This document shows, in pieces, positions 32,020 through 45,112 of a stretch of DNA of 64,000 nt. A program made the position numbers and the translations under genes. Numbering within the stretch: position 1 is the first letter of the stretch; each line of letters begins with the position of its first letter. The notes beneath the pieces were generated by a model. The model was not told the DNA's origin. It saw nothing but the letters and a program-made list of their open reading frames with translations, and did not search any database. The DNA is from Hetaerina americana (lineage: Eukaryota > Arthropoda > Insecta > Odonata > Calopterygidae): NCBI GenBank assembly GCA_022747635.1, contig JAKTNV010000009.1:2637064-2701063 (forward strand). The letters are read 5' to 3'.

Positions 32020-33600
32020 GAACCAATAATTATTGGTGGCGATTTTAACGCTTAACATTATGACTGGGACAGCCCGACAAAGAACGGAAACGGAAAACTT
32101 ATCAAAAAATGGACAAACCATCTAAGAGCAAAAATAATAGCCCCAAAAGAACCGACGAGGGTATATGGCAAGAACGTCATCGATTTCGCAATACTAAAAA
32201 TTATAAGAAGTCCAGCGAAAGCCATTACCCACAAAAACCTAACAAGCGACCACTACCTGGTATAAATAAGCATTGTGACTAAACCAATAACAAACCTGGA
32301 CAGGACTAAACGACCCTCCTACGGGCTAGCAAACTGGGTACTCTTCAGGGAAGCTATTGTAGACAGCCTAGAAAGAAGGAGTCACAGCCCGGACGCGACC
32401 TAGACGATAGATGAGATGGTAGAAGTAATAACAAAAGCCGTTAAGGAAGGCATAAAAAAGGAATACCGGTGGCAAAGAAACGGCCGTATGGTTATCTCAA
32501 GCTATGCGACGAGGTAAAAATCCTCATTAAAGAAAGAAATACGCTTAGAAGATCATACTATCGCCTAGGCACTCGAGAAATTAAAAATAGGAATATTCAC
32601 AAAAAATCAGTACTTCAATAGAGGAATCAAGGACTGCTAAATTTAATCAGCAACTAGCAGAACTAAATAAAAACAATCACTCCGTCTGGAAGCTAACAAA
32701 GAAACTGCGGAAATCCCCACCCAGTGATCCAAGCATAAAAAATAACAGAGACCCTGACGACGTCCCTGGAAAAGGTCAAATATATGGCAAAATTTTATGA
32801 AAAGGTTTTAATGACCAACAACCTGGGGGCCGAAAATGCTGAAATTAAACAATAAAAAAATTTAAAAATGGGTAACCGGAGGGGCAAATAATAATCACAC
32901 TAGAAGATGTTGTTGAAGAAATAGCCAAACTCCCAAATAAGAAATCTACGGGATAGGACAACATCACGAATGAAATAATAAAAAGACTTCCGGAAGCGGC
33001 CGGCCAATATTTAGTAAAGTTTTTTAAAGCGTCAATCACCCTTGGATACTATCCGAAAAATTGGAAGGAGGCTTTATTCAAATGTATCCCCAAAAAAGAG
33101 GGGAAAACACTTAAAAAAGAAAATCTGAGACCAATATCCATCCTCTCAAGCTTGGGTAAGCTCTTCGAAAGAGCTGTAGCACCGCACATCAAGAGATATG
33201 CGGAGCTAAAGGAAGTCATACCGCATGAACAGTTCGGATTCCGCCAGAGATAATCAACCGAACAACTAATTCATAGAGTGACAGACTTTAAAGTGATGCT
33301 TACAATAAAAAAGAAAAAACCATTGGAATCTTCCTTGACCTGTCTAAGGCTTTTTACAAGGTCTGGCATGGGGGCCTAATTCAAAAGACAAAGTCGTGGA
33401 ATTTCCCTAGATGGATGACAAATTGGACAAAGTCTTACTTAGACGGAAACACATTTAAAGTTAAATGGGGAGAAGAAATAAGCGACAGTACAACTGCAAA
33501 AGCTGGTGTCCCATAAGGATCCATATTAGGCCCACTGCTATTTAACATTTACATAGCCGACTTCCCAATGCATAGAAATCACTGAAGAATGTTCTCTGTA
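32020..33600 (+). mobile_element. jockey-clade LINE fragment (endonuclease and RT), degenerate
   Basis: Plus-strand frames give IIIGGDFNA, YDWDSPTKNGNGKLIKKW and NLTSDHYLV (end of the AP-endonuclease, 32,025-32,270). These are followed by RT pieces: RKSETNIHPLKLG (33,120), TIGIFLDLSKAFYKVWHGGL (33,320; motif A) and SILGPLLFNIYIADFP (33,520). The strong endonuclease wording is that of jockey elements. Many stops and frameshifts occur. It ends just before motif C (YADD), so the 3' half is missing. Confidence 0.8.
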
Positions 33601-34459
33601 ATCTCAATGAAAAGACAAAGCTATTGAAATGGTGACTTTTCCTCCATGTGAGAGCAATTCCCCTTGTCAATGGATGAGCTGTTATTTTGGAGTGAATTTG
33701 TGAGGGATTGAATCCTTGTTGATGAAGGCTGCAAGAAAGGTTATTTCATTGACGTATATGTAACTTCTTGGGTCCGTTTATAAATATTTTCTTTGCAACA
33801 ATTTCAAACCTTTCTCGATGTGAATTCGTGAATGTGTTAAATTATTGGTGGTTAAAATTTGAAAACTGTTGTTAAAATTGGACTACAGTGTGGGTCAGGA
33901 TAGTTTTTCTTGACAGAAATTGTGATATATTGTTTATTAACTGGTGGGGGAAGCTCGAGATGACATGGCAGCTCTTTCATTTTTAGCTATTTCACTAAAT
34001 GACCATGGTTATTATTTTAAAGGCTGTTTCTTAAATGAGTTTTAAATTCCGATTTTGATGTTAGAAAATTTAACATTTAAAGTCGCTGTTGCATCCTGTT
34101 TTGGTTGAATCGAAGAAATTCCTATGTGACCTCTAAAGGCAGAGTAAAATAGTTCATGATCACTGTGAAAATCTCTTTACGTTCAATGGTTACTTCCCTT
34201 TTGAATCCATCATGCTTTGCTTGATACTTTTACACTCTGAAATGATTCCACAGAGGTTTACATTACATCTTGGGATACATCAAATAAAGTGTATAGTTTT
34301 ACTGTTCTTTGGGTGATAAGGAACTAGCCCGGGCAAGGAATTAAACGCGAGTACAGCGCCATGAGTAAGAGACGTTTCCTAGAACTTGAGGGACCGTGCA
34401 CAAGCTGCTCCCTCCTGTTGTTCTGTCGCGTCAAAGAAGAAAATTGAAGCAGGTATCAT
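33601..34459. other. no gene seen
   Basis: AT-rich; some of 34,300-34,459 may belong to the LTR that follows. Confidence 0.4.
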
Positions 34460-34692
34460 TATAAAAGAATAAAGCTAAAAAAAGAAAACTGCAGAGCATA
34501 TATTGTCACACTACCAAATTTCAAGAGTGCATAGGTGCAGATGACACAAGGTTTTGCTCTTTGCAATAGGTCTTGCTGCCAACTGCTGGCTGATTTGTGA
34601 ATGCGTCTTCGTCTCTGCTCTCCAGTGCCGCCACCTGGTGGGAAGAATAGGAAGACTCCAAAGTTCACAGATGAAATGTGTATAACTGCCTA
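34460..34692 (-). mobile_element. probable LTR of a Gypsy-type element (boundaries uncertain)
   Basis: On the minus strand, after the pol remnant, a purine-rich tract GCAAGGGGG is followed at 34,692 by TGATTAGGCAG, as expected for a polypurine tract next to a 3' LTR start (TG...). The other edge is not defined; no second LTR copy is in the window. Confidence 0.35.
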
Positions 34693-34762
34693 ATCACCCC
34701 CTTGCAGTGGTTAAGGCTTTGGTAAATTAAGATGGAAAAAGGGAAAAACAAACAGAAACAAT

Positions 34763-35190
34763 TCACAAAGCAAAATCATTCAGATGCCATGGGAACATGA
34801 CTCGGCGGCCACTGGGGGTGCCCTCTGCTGGGGGCATAATTGTTGTGGGCTGCTGATCACCACCGAGGGATTTGGAGGGACTGCATTTCGTAAGCATCTT
34901 ATCTTGTGGGATGTCATCTTTCAAATAGAAGGCTGGCTTAGTTGTATCAATGGAGGCTGTTGACTCCTTCCCGCTGACGCGAAGGGTGAAATATTTTTCC
35001 ATCCTCTTTATCACCTCCAATGGTCCATTGAATGGTGGCTGGAGTGCAGGATTTGTTGAGCCATAGTGCACAAACACTTGGGATGTGAAAGCCTAATCAT
35101 GGTGCTGAAAAATGACCTTCTCTCCATGATGGGTGATGGGAAGGAAACACAGCTGCTGCATGTGGCCTCTTAGCTGTCCAGCAAAGTGGG
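34763..35190 (-). pseudogene. Ty3/Gypsy pol C-terminal (integrase tail) remnant
   Basis: Minus strand: AFTSQVFVHYGSTNPALQPP, then FNGPLEVIKRMEKYFTLRV and STASIDTTKPAFYL. This is the GPY/F-like tail of Gypsy integrases (pattern VFVR-x-D...LQPPY-x-GPF-V...RLKPA). A stop lies just upstream of AFTSQ, and the rest of pol is not recognisable. About 70 bp separate it from the polypurine-like tract. Confidence 0.7.
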
Positions 35191-36532
35191 TTTCAGTTGC
35201 AAGGACTCATAATCTCTCTAGTGCCCATCATATAAATCTTGCGAATGATAAATGAGGACGTTACCCATTGCCTTCCTCAATAGTGGTTTTAATGTGACAC
35301 CATCACTCAATTGCTGAACCACTGGGGTCCACAGACTACCTTTCATCTTGGTCCTGGCCTTTGACCTATCTTGTGTACATGAAGATTGACAAAAATTAAC
35401 CACCTTATTTTTCAATCAAAGCTATAATTTTCACAAAAAAATACTGATATGGGGTTCACCAAGCTCTTTATCATTATTCAAGTAAACATACTGTTTATGA
35501 TTTATAAAACTTTTCATCCATTATTTAGTGGAATTAAATTCAAAATATCACCACAAGAGCCAGTTATAATTTAAAGATGGGTTGCGTTTTTAAATAATCC
35601 TTAGGTCATTTCCAAGAAATTTCCAAAGAATTACCCTTGATTACCCTTACAGAATATGCCTAATGCCTTAATTTTTATGTCCAAACATAAGCGATCACGA
35701 TACAGATCCTCAATACACTGATGAAACCGAATAACACTTTGTTGTTGGTATAAATCTTCCCAAAACCATCTTCCAATTTGCTTTCTGCCCTTCCAATGGC
35801 TGTTGGAATGTTTTGGTGCATGCTGATCTGTGATCAAAGATCCCCAATTATAGTATTACTTCATCCATTAAACAACGCAATGAAATGTGTACCTCAGCAA
35901 CTAACTACCATTATTAGTTGATGTATGGGTATTTCCAAATTGCATATCTATTGGAGATGAAAGCCATTTGGAAACATAGACACTGAGTAGCATATTAAAA
36001 GTTTCAAGGGATGACAGAGGGTGATGGATTCTAAACTGGATATGGGTTAAAGTGCAACATAATTAGCTTTATAGGTGTGAATGCTGTTTTTCAGTAACTC
36101 CCATTCTGTAAAACTTACCTGATGGCGCGCTATAGACTATTTAATATTTAGTAGTGATATCATGAACATTAGCGACATGCTATTTGAAAGTTTAAAAATA
36201 TCAAATGAAATCCTAACCTTTTCTGTTATCAGATAATCCTTGACCATCACGATCAATTCCTAAGATTCTATCCTTAGCATTGCCTACTAGAAAAGATAGC
36301 TATGAGTAATGCAACAAATGATGAATATCCCGCCATTTATTTGGGTTTTCACTGCAGCTATTAATGCTTAGCTGTCCTCTTCATTCTTCCACCTTGATGC
36401 TATGTCTACCATCTTGCATCTCCTACATCCTCTTTTTTCTATGAACATTTCCGGTAGAGTATCCTCTTGTAAACCCTTTTCATCTTAGCCAGTTCTCTAT
36501 CAAAATCATCACCATTTTCCGCAAGCTTTTAC
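35191..36532. other. no gene seen
   Basis: It may hold further decayed Gypsy pol (35,218-35,415) but nothing I can align by eye. The rest is AT-rich. Confidence 0.35.
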
Positions 36533-36534
36533 TA

Positions 36535-37608
36535 CGAGGGTCATCCGGAAAGTAGTACCCGTTCGTGCCGCATGAAGTGCTGACGACGCGAGTAGCCGCT
36601 GGACGAGGTCAGATAGCTTCAGTGGCTTGTCTGCCTTCTCTGAGCCAAGTTGCGTGACGCTAGCATTGCCTGTGTTGTTTCTGTGATTGTTTACAATGTT
36701 TAAAAAAATTGAGAACGCCACCAGTTGTGAAGTGAGGGCAGAGGGGATCGAGATGGTGCGGGGGCTAACGTACTGGCTTCCCACCCTGAGGGCGCGGGTT
36801 CAAATCCCGGCGGTGTTGAATATTTTTCAGAGGTATCTCGATCCCTACTTGAGGTGCTTTGTGGAGGGTACTTTGAGTGAGTACGCCGTCCGTCGGATGG
36901 GACGTTAAACTGCGGACCTCTTGGCGCCTTTCGTAAAGAGTAGGCTAATGCCGACGCCGGGTTTCTCTCCACCCTTCATCCTTTCCTGTCCATCCCCTAT
37001 GGCGCAAATGACCTTAGCTGTCGGTCGCCTCCCCTCAAAACTACTACTACTAGTGAGGGCAGTGATTAAATTCCTCAATGCAAGAAACGTTCGCCCATGT
37101 GATATTCATCGCCAATTAAAGGAGGTGTATGGAGACAATGTAATGGACGAGTCGTCTGTTCGGCGGTGGTGTCGCAACTTCAACATGGGGAGGGGGAACA
37201 CACACGACGATGAGCGTTCGGAGAGACCGTCTGTCATTACAGACCAACTGGTGAGCTCAGTTGACGAATTCGTGAGGAACGATCGGCGCGTCACAATTGA
37301 TGACATCTGTGAGCATTTTCCCAATGTTTCTCGAACAATTGTTCATGAAATTGTTAAACACCATCTGCATTATGCAAAAATTTGTGCAAGATGGGTCCCT
37401 CGCGTATCTCAATGAGCTGGCGGCGAAGGACTATGCAGCAGGAATACAGAAACTTGTCACACGTTATGACAAATGCCTTAATTTGCTTGGAGATTATGTT
37501 GAGAAGTAGTTTAAAGTATCCTCTTTCAAATAAAATTTTTTATGTTTGTTAATATTTACTTTTGTGTCTTTATTTCACGAACGGGTACTACTTTCCGGAT
37601 GACCCTCG
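36535..37608 (+). mobile_element. MarC copy 2, split by a nested SINE-A
   Basis: Inverted repeats are at 36,535 and 37,608, with TA at 36,533-36,534 and 37,609-37,610. Removing the 321 bp of SINE plus duplicated target gives 753 bp, the length of the other MarC copies. The HTH ORF starts at 36,687 but is interrupted after VRA by the SINE. The remainder re-opens after the second target copy, within a frame that starts inside the SINE (36,921-37,415). Confidence 0.95.
36742..37051 (+). mobile_element. SINE-A copy 3 (tRNA-derived), nested in MarC
   Basis: A 310-bp insertion is bounded by the 11-bp duplication AGTGAGGGCAG (36,731-36,741 and 37,052-37,062). The head GGATCGAGATGGTGCGGGGG is followed by a clean B-box GGTTCAAATCC. 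The tail is ACTACTACTACT. The nesting shows that SINE-A moved after MarC had inserted. Confidence 0.96.
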
Positions 37609-37610
37609 TA

Positions 37611-39289
37611 TATACTTCTGTTTTACTGATTCTCATGAGCACTTAATTTCCTCAAACCGCCAATCTTTTCTATTCTCTTCCCTGTCCACATATCGAATTG
37701 TTTACTTTTTAAAATTGTTTACTTTTTTCTCCACTAATATTTCAGAGTGGAAATTCCTGCTTATTACATGATAAAAATTTTTGTGCACAAGAAGATTGGA
37801 AACACTCCCAAGTAAACTTACAACTTCAAAATTAATCCCATTATCATTAAAATTAATGGTATTATTGTAACAAAGAGTAATGTAGATATGGTGTTCCCCA
37901 AGCTCATTCTGATTACTCAAGTAAATATACTCTTCATGATTTGAAAAATTTTACTCAGGATATTAAGCGGAATGAACTAAAGAATTTCAATGTTGGGACC
38001 AGTCATAAATTAAAGTAAGTTTTTGAACGACTTTGAATGATTCTTAGACCATTACACAGACTTTTTAGACGTTAGTATAATACTTGTTGAAATTAAATAG
38101 TATTTATTTTAGATTTTATAATATTTTTGAAATTTTTTGTAGTATAAAAGCTGAAATTAAATTGTTCGACATGCCAAGTGTCCCTTATTGGTAGGGAAGC
38201 TATAAAGCATTCAATTGAGTGAGAACTTGGAAACATGCAGGAGCCTCATAGTGAAGCCTGTTCTCTAATCGTTACAGAGAATGTCAGGAATCATAATAAA
38301 AGTAAGTTATCTACTCATAATTTTGGGTTCATAGCCTTTAATTTACAATTACGGTTTTTGTAAATATGTTTTTAATACACGCACCTGAATTGCCTCCGTT
38401 TAACTATCAAAGTGCAGTCTTCCAGCGGCGGATTTGTATTCGAGATATCCTGCAGTCACTCTTAGAACGTCATGGCTCAACGTTGCCATTGTGGGTGATT
38501 AAATATTCCTAGTTTCATTCAAAAATAATTTGTTTAGGATTTTGCGCAGGTAGCGATGTTGCGGTTTCAGTTTCCTATATCTCCAATCTTTTTCACTTCA
38601 CTATAAATTAACAATTAAATTTAAACTTTTCTTTTTTTGTCAGAAACTTCATTATCGTGATTTGTCTTTTAATGTTCTTCATTCCATATTTGTCGCCCCG
38701 GTTTTCCATTCGCGAACCTATATGATTTAATGAAGACTTTCAGGTCCATTTCCATCTCTTCCCATGCCTTTTTACATGCCCTATCTATTTTCTTCGGACA
38801 GTTACAGAGGTTCTGGTCGCGTCTTTAGCGGTTTTAGTCGCATACACTAATGAATACTTTAATTATTTCTACCAGACCTGTTCTATAGATTGTCTTCTAG
38901 AAATATGCGAAACAAAGAAATATATGCAACGTATGTTCATAAATGTTTTTCCCCATTTATTATCTCATCACTGCTATTGCATCACGCTTTTTCCTTTCTG
39001 AACCATAAATCATTTGACATCCTTATATTAATGGTCCATAGTACATTAAGATGCGTGCTAAATAAAAAATTTTGTTCCGTATTGCTCACATATTACGGCC
39101 TTTCACCCTTTGCGATGGGAACTAAAGCTAATCTTACGCAATCTTCCGGCAAAGTTCCAGACTCTGAATTAGCCCCAAAATATATCCATCCCGAGTATTC
39201 CTATATCCTTACGTCGTTTCGTAGGAGTGTCTTCCAATCCCACCTCCTCATTTGAGTTCGATTCCATCAGTGCCCTTTGTATGGCGCAA
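37611..39289. other. no gene seen
   Basis: AT-rich. Open frames at 37,562-37,771 and 38,890-39,255 have no motif. Confidence 0.4.
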
Positions 39290-41180
39290 ACAAGCATTAC
39301 TGGTCGTAAGGTATCTCCAACAAGTTTCAAGTTTTGAGAAAGATAGTAATCACCGAAATACTGAGGATACGTGGAATCACTTCCTTGAGATCACGCGCTC
39401 AACAGTCAACAAGTTCATTCCGAGCAGATTTATAAAAGATAACACGGAACCTAAATGGTATAACGGACGGATGTAAGAGAGAGGTGTTTGTGACGTCAAA
39501 GGCCATGTCACGCCAAGATGACAAAATATTAGGGATGATATCTCTAGCGTTAAAAAGAATGAGATCACTTATGATTATAAGATATCTTGGGCGAATGCTA
39601 AGAATGAATTTCTGAAAGCGCTAAAGGAATTCAAAAGGAAAAAGTTAGCGGAAATTTTGAAAGAGAATCCGAAAGCATTTTGGTCATGCGTCAGAGAAGT
39701 TCAGGGAAAGAAGTCAACTGTCCATTCACTCAAAAGTGATAAAGGCGCAAGAGTCACCTGCAGGCTAACTGGAAAATGAAAACTTACGAGAGGCTAACTT
39801 ATTAAATTCCTTCTTTCAAAGCGTCTTCACCAATGCTTCACCGAATGCCTCCGATAGCTTACCAAATCGTGTCGGCCAACAGATGCCCAAAATTTAAATC
39901 TCATATAAGTGAATACAACGTTTTCTGAAATATATTATGCCTAATAAATCCTCCGGGTCCGATGAAATACCCGCTCTTATATTTAAGAATCGTGCTTCGG
40001 AAATTGCTCCGTATCTAGAAATAATTTTTCAGAAGTCGCTGGCAGATCACGAGGTTCCTATAATTTGGAAAACGACTAACATAACACCAAGGTTTAAAAA
40101 CGGAGACAAAGAGGAACCGAGTTATCACAGACCTATTTCCTTCACGTCCATTTCGTGCAAGGTTATGGAACATGTAGTAGCTGGTTCGATCGTGAGATCG
40201 CTTTTTGCTCATGATGTTCTTATTTCAATAGAAAGCAATGTTTAAGTGGTATCCGGGGTTGGATTAAAGACTTTTTAGGTTAAAAAAGTAATGACAGATG
40301 GAATTAGCCCGAATGCAGTAGAAGTTACTTCAGATGTTCCCTAGGGATGAGTCATCGGACGTCTTTTATTCCTACTTGACGTTAACAACATTGACTCCGT
40401 AGTCTCTAGTAATATACGTTTATTTGCCGACGATGATGTGGTTTACCGTGATAGCCGTAATATTTAAGACACAGCAGCTTAATCAAACGACTTAAATACT
40501 ATACAATGCTGGTGCGACACTTGGCGATTAGAATTAAACTTGAAAAAGTGCGCCCTCATAAATTTTTCGAAAAAGAGTATTTCCAACCCGAACGCCTACT
40601 GCATAGGGAACACCAAAATGGAATGTGTAGACTCAGTGAAATACCTAGGCGTTACCCTCACTCATGATCTCTGATGGGCGAAACACATACGGGGACTTTG
40701 TGGACCAGGTAACAAACAATTATGATTTATTAGAAGAGAACTTGATAAATATGATGACAAGGTCATAGAGAAATGTTATCTGCCATCAGTTAGGTCTCAT
40801 TTAGAATATGCTGCAAGTATATGGGATCCTTACGAAGTTGAATTGACTGCCGAATTGGATAACGTGCAGCGTAGAGGAGCTACATTTGTAAAACGTTGCT
40901 ATGATAATCTGAGTAGCAAATCCAAAATATTAGAGCAGGTAGACTGTGATTCACTCAATGGAGCGAAGAGTTAAATGCAGTTTAAATCTCTTGCATAAAT
41001 TGTAAGGGTGTCACTTTAGCAGTTATAATGAAAATGTATTATTACCCTCATCGTACTACGGTGGGAGAGGTCATGCTATTAAAATTAGAGATTTTAAGTT
41101 TAGAACAGATAGATATAAGATGTCATTTTAGTCATTTTTTCCACGAACGATAGGGGATCATAATAACATTGTTTGACCAT
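39290..41180 (+). mobile_element. CR1-like LINE, degenerate but long
   Basis: Plus-strand segments in order: TWNHFLEITRSTVNKFIPSR (39,375), WANAKNEFLKALKEFKRKKL and AFWSCVREVQGKKSTVHSL (39,590-39,740), PNKSSGSDEIPALIFKNRAS (39,940; RT entry), NIRLFADDDVVYRDSRN (40,415; catalytic FADD) and DSVKYLGVTLTHDL (40,630). Then come HLEYAASIWDPYEVELTAEL and DNVQRRGATFVK (40,800-40,890), and RTDRYKMSF near the end. Multiple stops and shifts make it inactive. Its C-terminal part is related to the 11.3 kb fragment. Confidence 0.85.
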
Positions 41181-41526
41181 GGTGAGGTTATTTCGTGTAA
41201 AAGTATTCTGGTGTGTATTCCCTCCCTTCCAGGCTTGCGCAGTGTATATTCCCCTGATACCATGGGGGTGGCTTGCAGGGAATATAATAATAAATGAAAT
41301 TTTAAAAAATAAATACCCCTTTGCCCACACTTACCCCAAACGGCCATGCGAACGTCTTCCTTCGATGTTGCCAATGCCAAACCTTATTCCAACGCTAAGG
41401 CCATAAGACCCATTTTGCAGGGGGATTTCTTCGGCACTGATGAGATGGTCACAGCTGGGATATAAGAAGGCTTTCATTTGGCAATGAAGGTTTTACAAGG
41501 AGGAGGAAAGTGACCACAGGGATTTT
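41181..41526. other. no gene seen
   Basis: Unassigned DNA between two LINE fragments. Confidence 0.4.
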
Positions 41527-42469
41527 GACATAGAGGGCCCAGTACTTTTCATTATCATGATTAATGATTTGCCCTGTAATATGAAACCTAGATCTGTTTT
41601 ATGTGCTGATGACACTACTTTTGTGCAAAAGTGTCAACATCTAGAAGATGCAAAGTTACGATCTAGCGCTACCCAAAAACAGGCTAAGGAATGGTTTGAT
41701 GTTAATCATTTACAATTAAATACTAACAAAACTCAGCATATTGTGTGCAGTCTTAAATCAAAAATAACTGATATTGAAATTGCTAAAATACTAGGAATTT
41801 ATATTGATACAAAACTTAATTGGGAGACTCACATCAGTCAGACCTGTAATAAACTTAGTAAAGCTGTTTATGTGTTAAGAAAGCTCAACTTTATCATTTC
41901 AAATGAGTATCGTTTAACACTTTACCATGCCTTCTTTCAATGTCATTTGTATTATGGTGTTGAGTTATGGGGTCATTCCCCTCATGTTAAACAAATTTTG
42001 CTACTGCAAAAGAGAGCTATTCCCTCTTGCTAATATACCACCACGTGATTCCTGCAAACCTTTTTTTATTAGGTATAGAATCATGACTGTATTTTGTTTG
42101 TATATCTTTAAGGCTCTGATTCATGTGAAAGTTAATCTAGAAACTTACCAATTAAGATCCAACCTCCATAACTATTCCACAAGAGGTAAATCGAATCTAA
42201 ATACTACTTATTGTAGATTGTCATCAACTTACAACACATTTCACAATATGAACATAAGACTGTATAACTATCTGCCTACTCAGTTGAAATCAGATGGTAT
42301 CCAGAGTTTCAAGAATAGGGTATATACCTGGTTACTTGCTCACCCACTTTACTCATTGGATGAATTCTTTTGTGACAATCTTCATCACATTTAAGAACTT
42401 ATGTTTATATGTTAAGTAATATTACGATTGACGACATTTAATATGGTTGTACCATTTTTAAAATGAATA

Positions 42470-42505
<36 letters not shown>
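41527..42505 (+). mobile_element. LINE-W copy 3: best preserved, RT motif C to (ATT)n tail
   Basis: The open frame from 41,527 carries GPVLFIIMINDLPCNM, VLCADDTTFVQKCQHL (catalytic ADD), WFDVNHLQLNTNKTQHIVCS and AKILGIYIDTKLNWETHI. It continues with LSKAVYVLRKLNF and HLYYGVELWGHSPHVKQI. A small deletion near 42,025 shifts the frame; the second frame continues ANIPPRDSCKPFF to FFCDNLHHI and stops at about 42,394. The 3' UTR ends AATAAAGTATTATTATTATT with (ATT)n to 42,505. The 5' end is truncated upstream of motif C. Confidence 0.88.
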
Positions 42506-43234
42506 AAAAAGACTAGTTAAAACTTTGGTTTGGATCATGGGTTATATGAAACCAAATGACTGAAGCTAGATGATGGAGGTGCATGTGTGGCTTCTGTGAT
42601 GTGGGTGAGGAGAGGGTTGGGCAAGGTAAAATGGATGGCGAGGAAAGCAGAGAAAGAAGCACTAGTCATGGTGGGGAAGTAGAGATGATGATTGGAAGAA
42701 ATCAAAAAGAGGCAGGAAATATAGATGCAGAGCATGTTGTCTGGTTAATTAAAAATTGGTAATGATTGTATTTGATGTAGTTACATTGAACCCAATTGCA
42801 TTAAAGTTTATTTTGTAAAAAATTGCAAATTTTGAATCAATCATCATCATGCCAGAAAGGTCCATTTTTATGTAGGTTGGTGTTGGGATTTTGAAGACAG
42901 TGATGGAGAGGAGGATGTTAGGTGGAATATAGGAAGGCAGAAAGCATTCAGAATTGATGAAGAGTTTGATGTAGGCGGGTGAGCCCAGTAATTTATAAAT
43001 CATAAAAGAATAATCTTAATAGAGTATTCTGAGGAATTCATATTGAAAAGAATGTCTCTATTACTAGCAATCAGCATTATTCTACTTCTTTTATCTTAAT
43101 AGCTAACTTCTGTATCACTATTCATTTAGCATTCATCAGAAAATAACACAGCTTGCGTAAACATTGGTCATTAAACATTGATATGCATAAAAAAGACACA
43201 ATTCAAGAACCCAGGCCGTAATTGAAGAAAAACC
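42506..43234. other. no gene; possible old RTE-like trace
   Basis: Around 42,620-42,690 the plus strand reads KMDGEESRERS in one frame and VKWMARKAEKEALVMVGK in another. The latter recalls the VKWTEKKTNEEVLGMVGE block of the RTE-like element at 2.5 kb. It is too short to assign firmly. Confidence 0.3.
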
Positions 43235-43325
43235 ATCCTAAGTGAGAATCAACCAACCCCAGGACATTTGGATAGGCAGGGAAGGCTGTGTTACCCTGCT
43301 GCCACCACACACTGGGGGTCGTATC
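43235..43325 (-). mobile_element. SINE-B remnant (tRNA-like head)
   Basis: GTTACCCTGCTGCCACCACA and the preceding GGCAGGGAAGGC align with GTTACCCCGCCGCCACCGGG and GGCAGGCGAGGAC of the better copy near 60.0 kb. It is a decayed, short piece. Confidence 0.55.
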
Positions 43326-44972
43326 ATGTTAGGTCACAGCTGTTTGATCATTTTAACCATTAAATAAGTCTTATTAATTAACCAATTAACAAATTCAAAT
43401 TGAATAGCCGATTTGAGTACCCAAAATAAAATAATGTAATCATTCTAAGAATGGCAAATGCTATCTTCATGTGGCCGTTAACATTAAAACACCTTGAATG
43501 AAATGAATAGAGTAGTGAAACCAACACACCATTTTTAAATCTACCTATTAGAGATTTTAATTTTTTCACAGCTCTTCCAGCACGGGTAGATAAATAGATA
43601 GATATTCGCCTTATTTTGGGGTGAATATGAGACTATGGAGTCTTTTCTATCATCGAACACCCACAAAGCAAGCAAAAGAATATAATGTATTCCCAGAGCT
43701 TTCTTTTATTTCATATCCTTTGATGCCTCTTCTATGTTGCAGTTGTTTTTTCCTTGACCAAAGCTATCCTCATCAACATCATATTCTCTTCACATGCTTT
43801 ATGTATGTCCATAAATGTTTTAAAAGTCTCATTAGAAAATGGAGTGTAAAGGAGTGTTTGATAGCTCTGTACAAATGGCTATCATTTCTCTTTATGGTGG
43901 GAAGTAATTCTTTTCTGTTTCATTTGTTGTATTCTGTTTGGGTTTCAAATGATGATGTGGCATTTTGGGTGGGAGAATGGTGGAAAATTCAGGGAATTTC
44001 TTTTTGCCTAGAAAAGTTAGGGAAAGTCTACTAAATGCCTTTTGAGGTGAAATCATGGAAAAGAAAATAGGGCAGTTATGTGTATACTTGTTATTATTCC
44101 TTTTTGACCACATATTGCTGCCTCTTTCATGCTTTTCATGTTTCTTTACTGAAGTGAAATATTATTAGGAGTAATTTTGAATGTTTTATCTGAGAAAGTA
44201 TATTTTAATATGTTTCTTTCATTGATTTTTACCTCCGGATTTTCTTCTTACATATGGACAAATTTTACTATTGGTCTTTTGTCAAACATAGACAAGAGGT
44301 GACTGGAACATGTTAACTATAATTATTTGCATCATGAGAGTCAACCCTACTTACAAAAGTATTTGTATTTATACTAGTACTTTCATACAGTTAAAAATTT
44401 ATATGTATTCATATAGAATGTTCAAATTCTAAAACGTTTCACGGAGTGATATTTTTTAAAAGTACACCGTCATTAAGACCTGGATTATATTCACGTCTTG
44501 CAATGGTATAAATTTTCTCTTCTTCCACCTTTGAATTTCTTTTGAAAGAACAAACAACACGGAATTTATGATTTTGCTAGGGTGAGGTATGATTATATGG
44601 AGCTTTCCATCGAAATGTTGCCCTAGATTTGTACATGATAATCTAACCCTATAAGTTCGGGTACCACCTTGGAATTTTCCGACAAGATCATGTACAAGTT
44701 TCCTCATAAATGTCCCATGATAGTGGTTTTTCATTTTCTTGGCATTTTTACAGAAGTTGATTAATAAATCACTATTCCAGGACTATCTGCCTGCCAACTT
44801 CAGCCAAAATCTGAGACCGTATAATTGGGTTCTCTCTTTGCAAGAGTAAGGGTAAGGGTATTGTCAACTGAGAGAAGATATGGTTGGCTCAAAAGATGTT
44901 GGCTATGCAGCAGACAATAAAAGAATAGGAAGCTGATTAATATGAAAAAGTGCATATAACTCATTTAACAGA
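43326..44972. other. no gene seen
   Basis: AT-rich. Open frames at 43,621-44,034 and 44,456-44,734 have no motif or splice support that I trust. Confidence 0.4.
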
Positions 44973-45112
44973 TAATAATAATACTTTATTCATACACCCA
45001 AAAATGGACAAAGGCAAAAACTTTTTAGCTCCAAAAGTCACGGATGATATAACGAAGCAATTGTAATTCATTATGAATTCATGATTTCTGTGGAATATAA
45101 TGTTACTAGATA
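44973..45112 (-). mobile_element. LINE 3' tail fragment
   Basis: Minus strand: ATGAATAAAGTATTATTATT, the AATAAAG(TATT)n end type of LINE-W, at 45,000-44,973. The sequence inside it differs from LINE-W, so it may be a related family. Confidence 0.5.

Noticed and set aside
43621..44034. 137-codon plus frame
   Set aside because: AT-rich, Phe/Leu/Ser-biased composition without motif; chance opening is likely.
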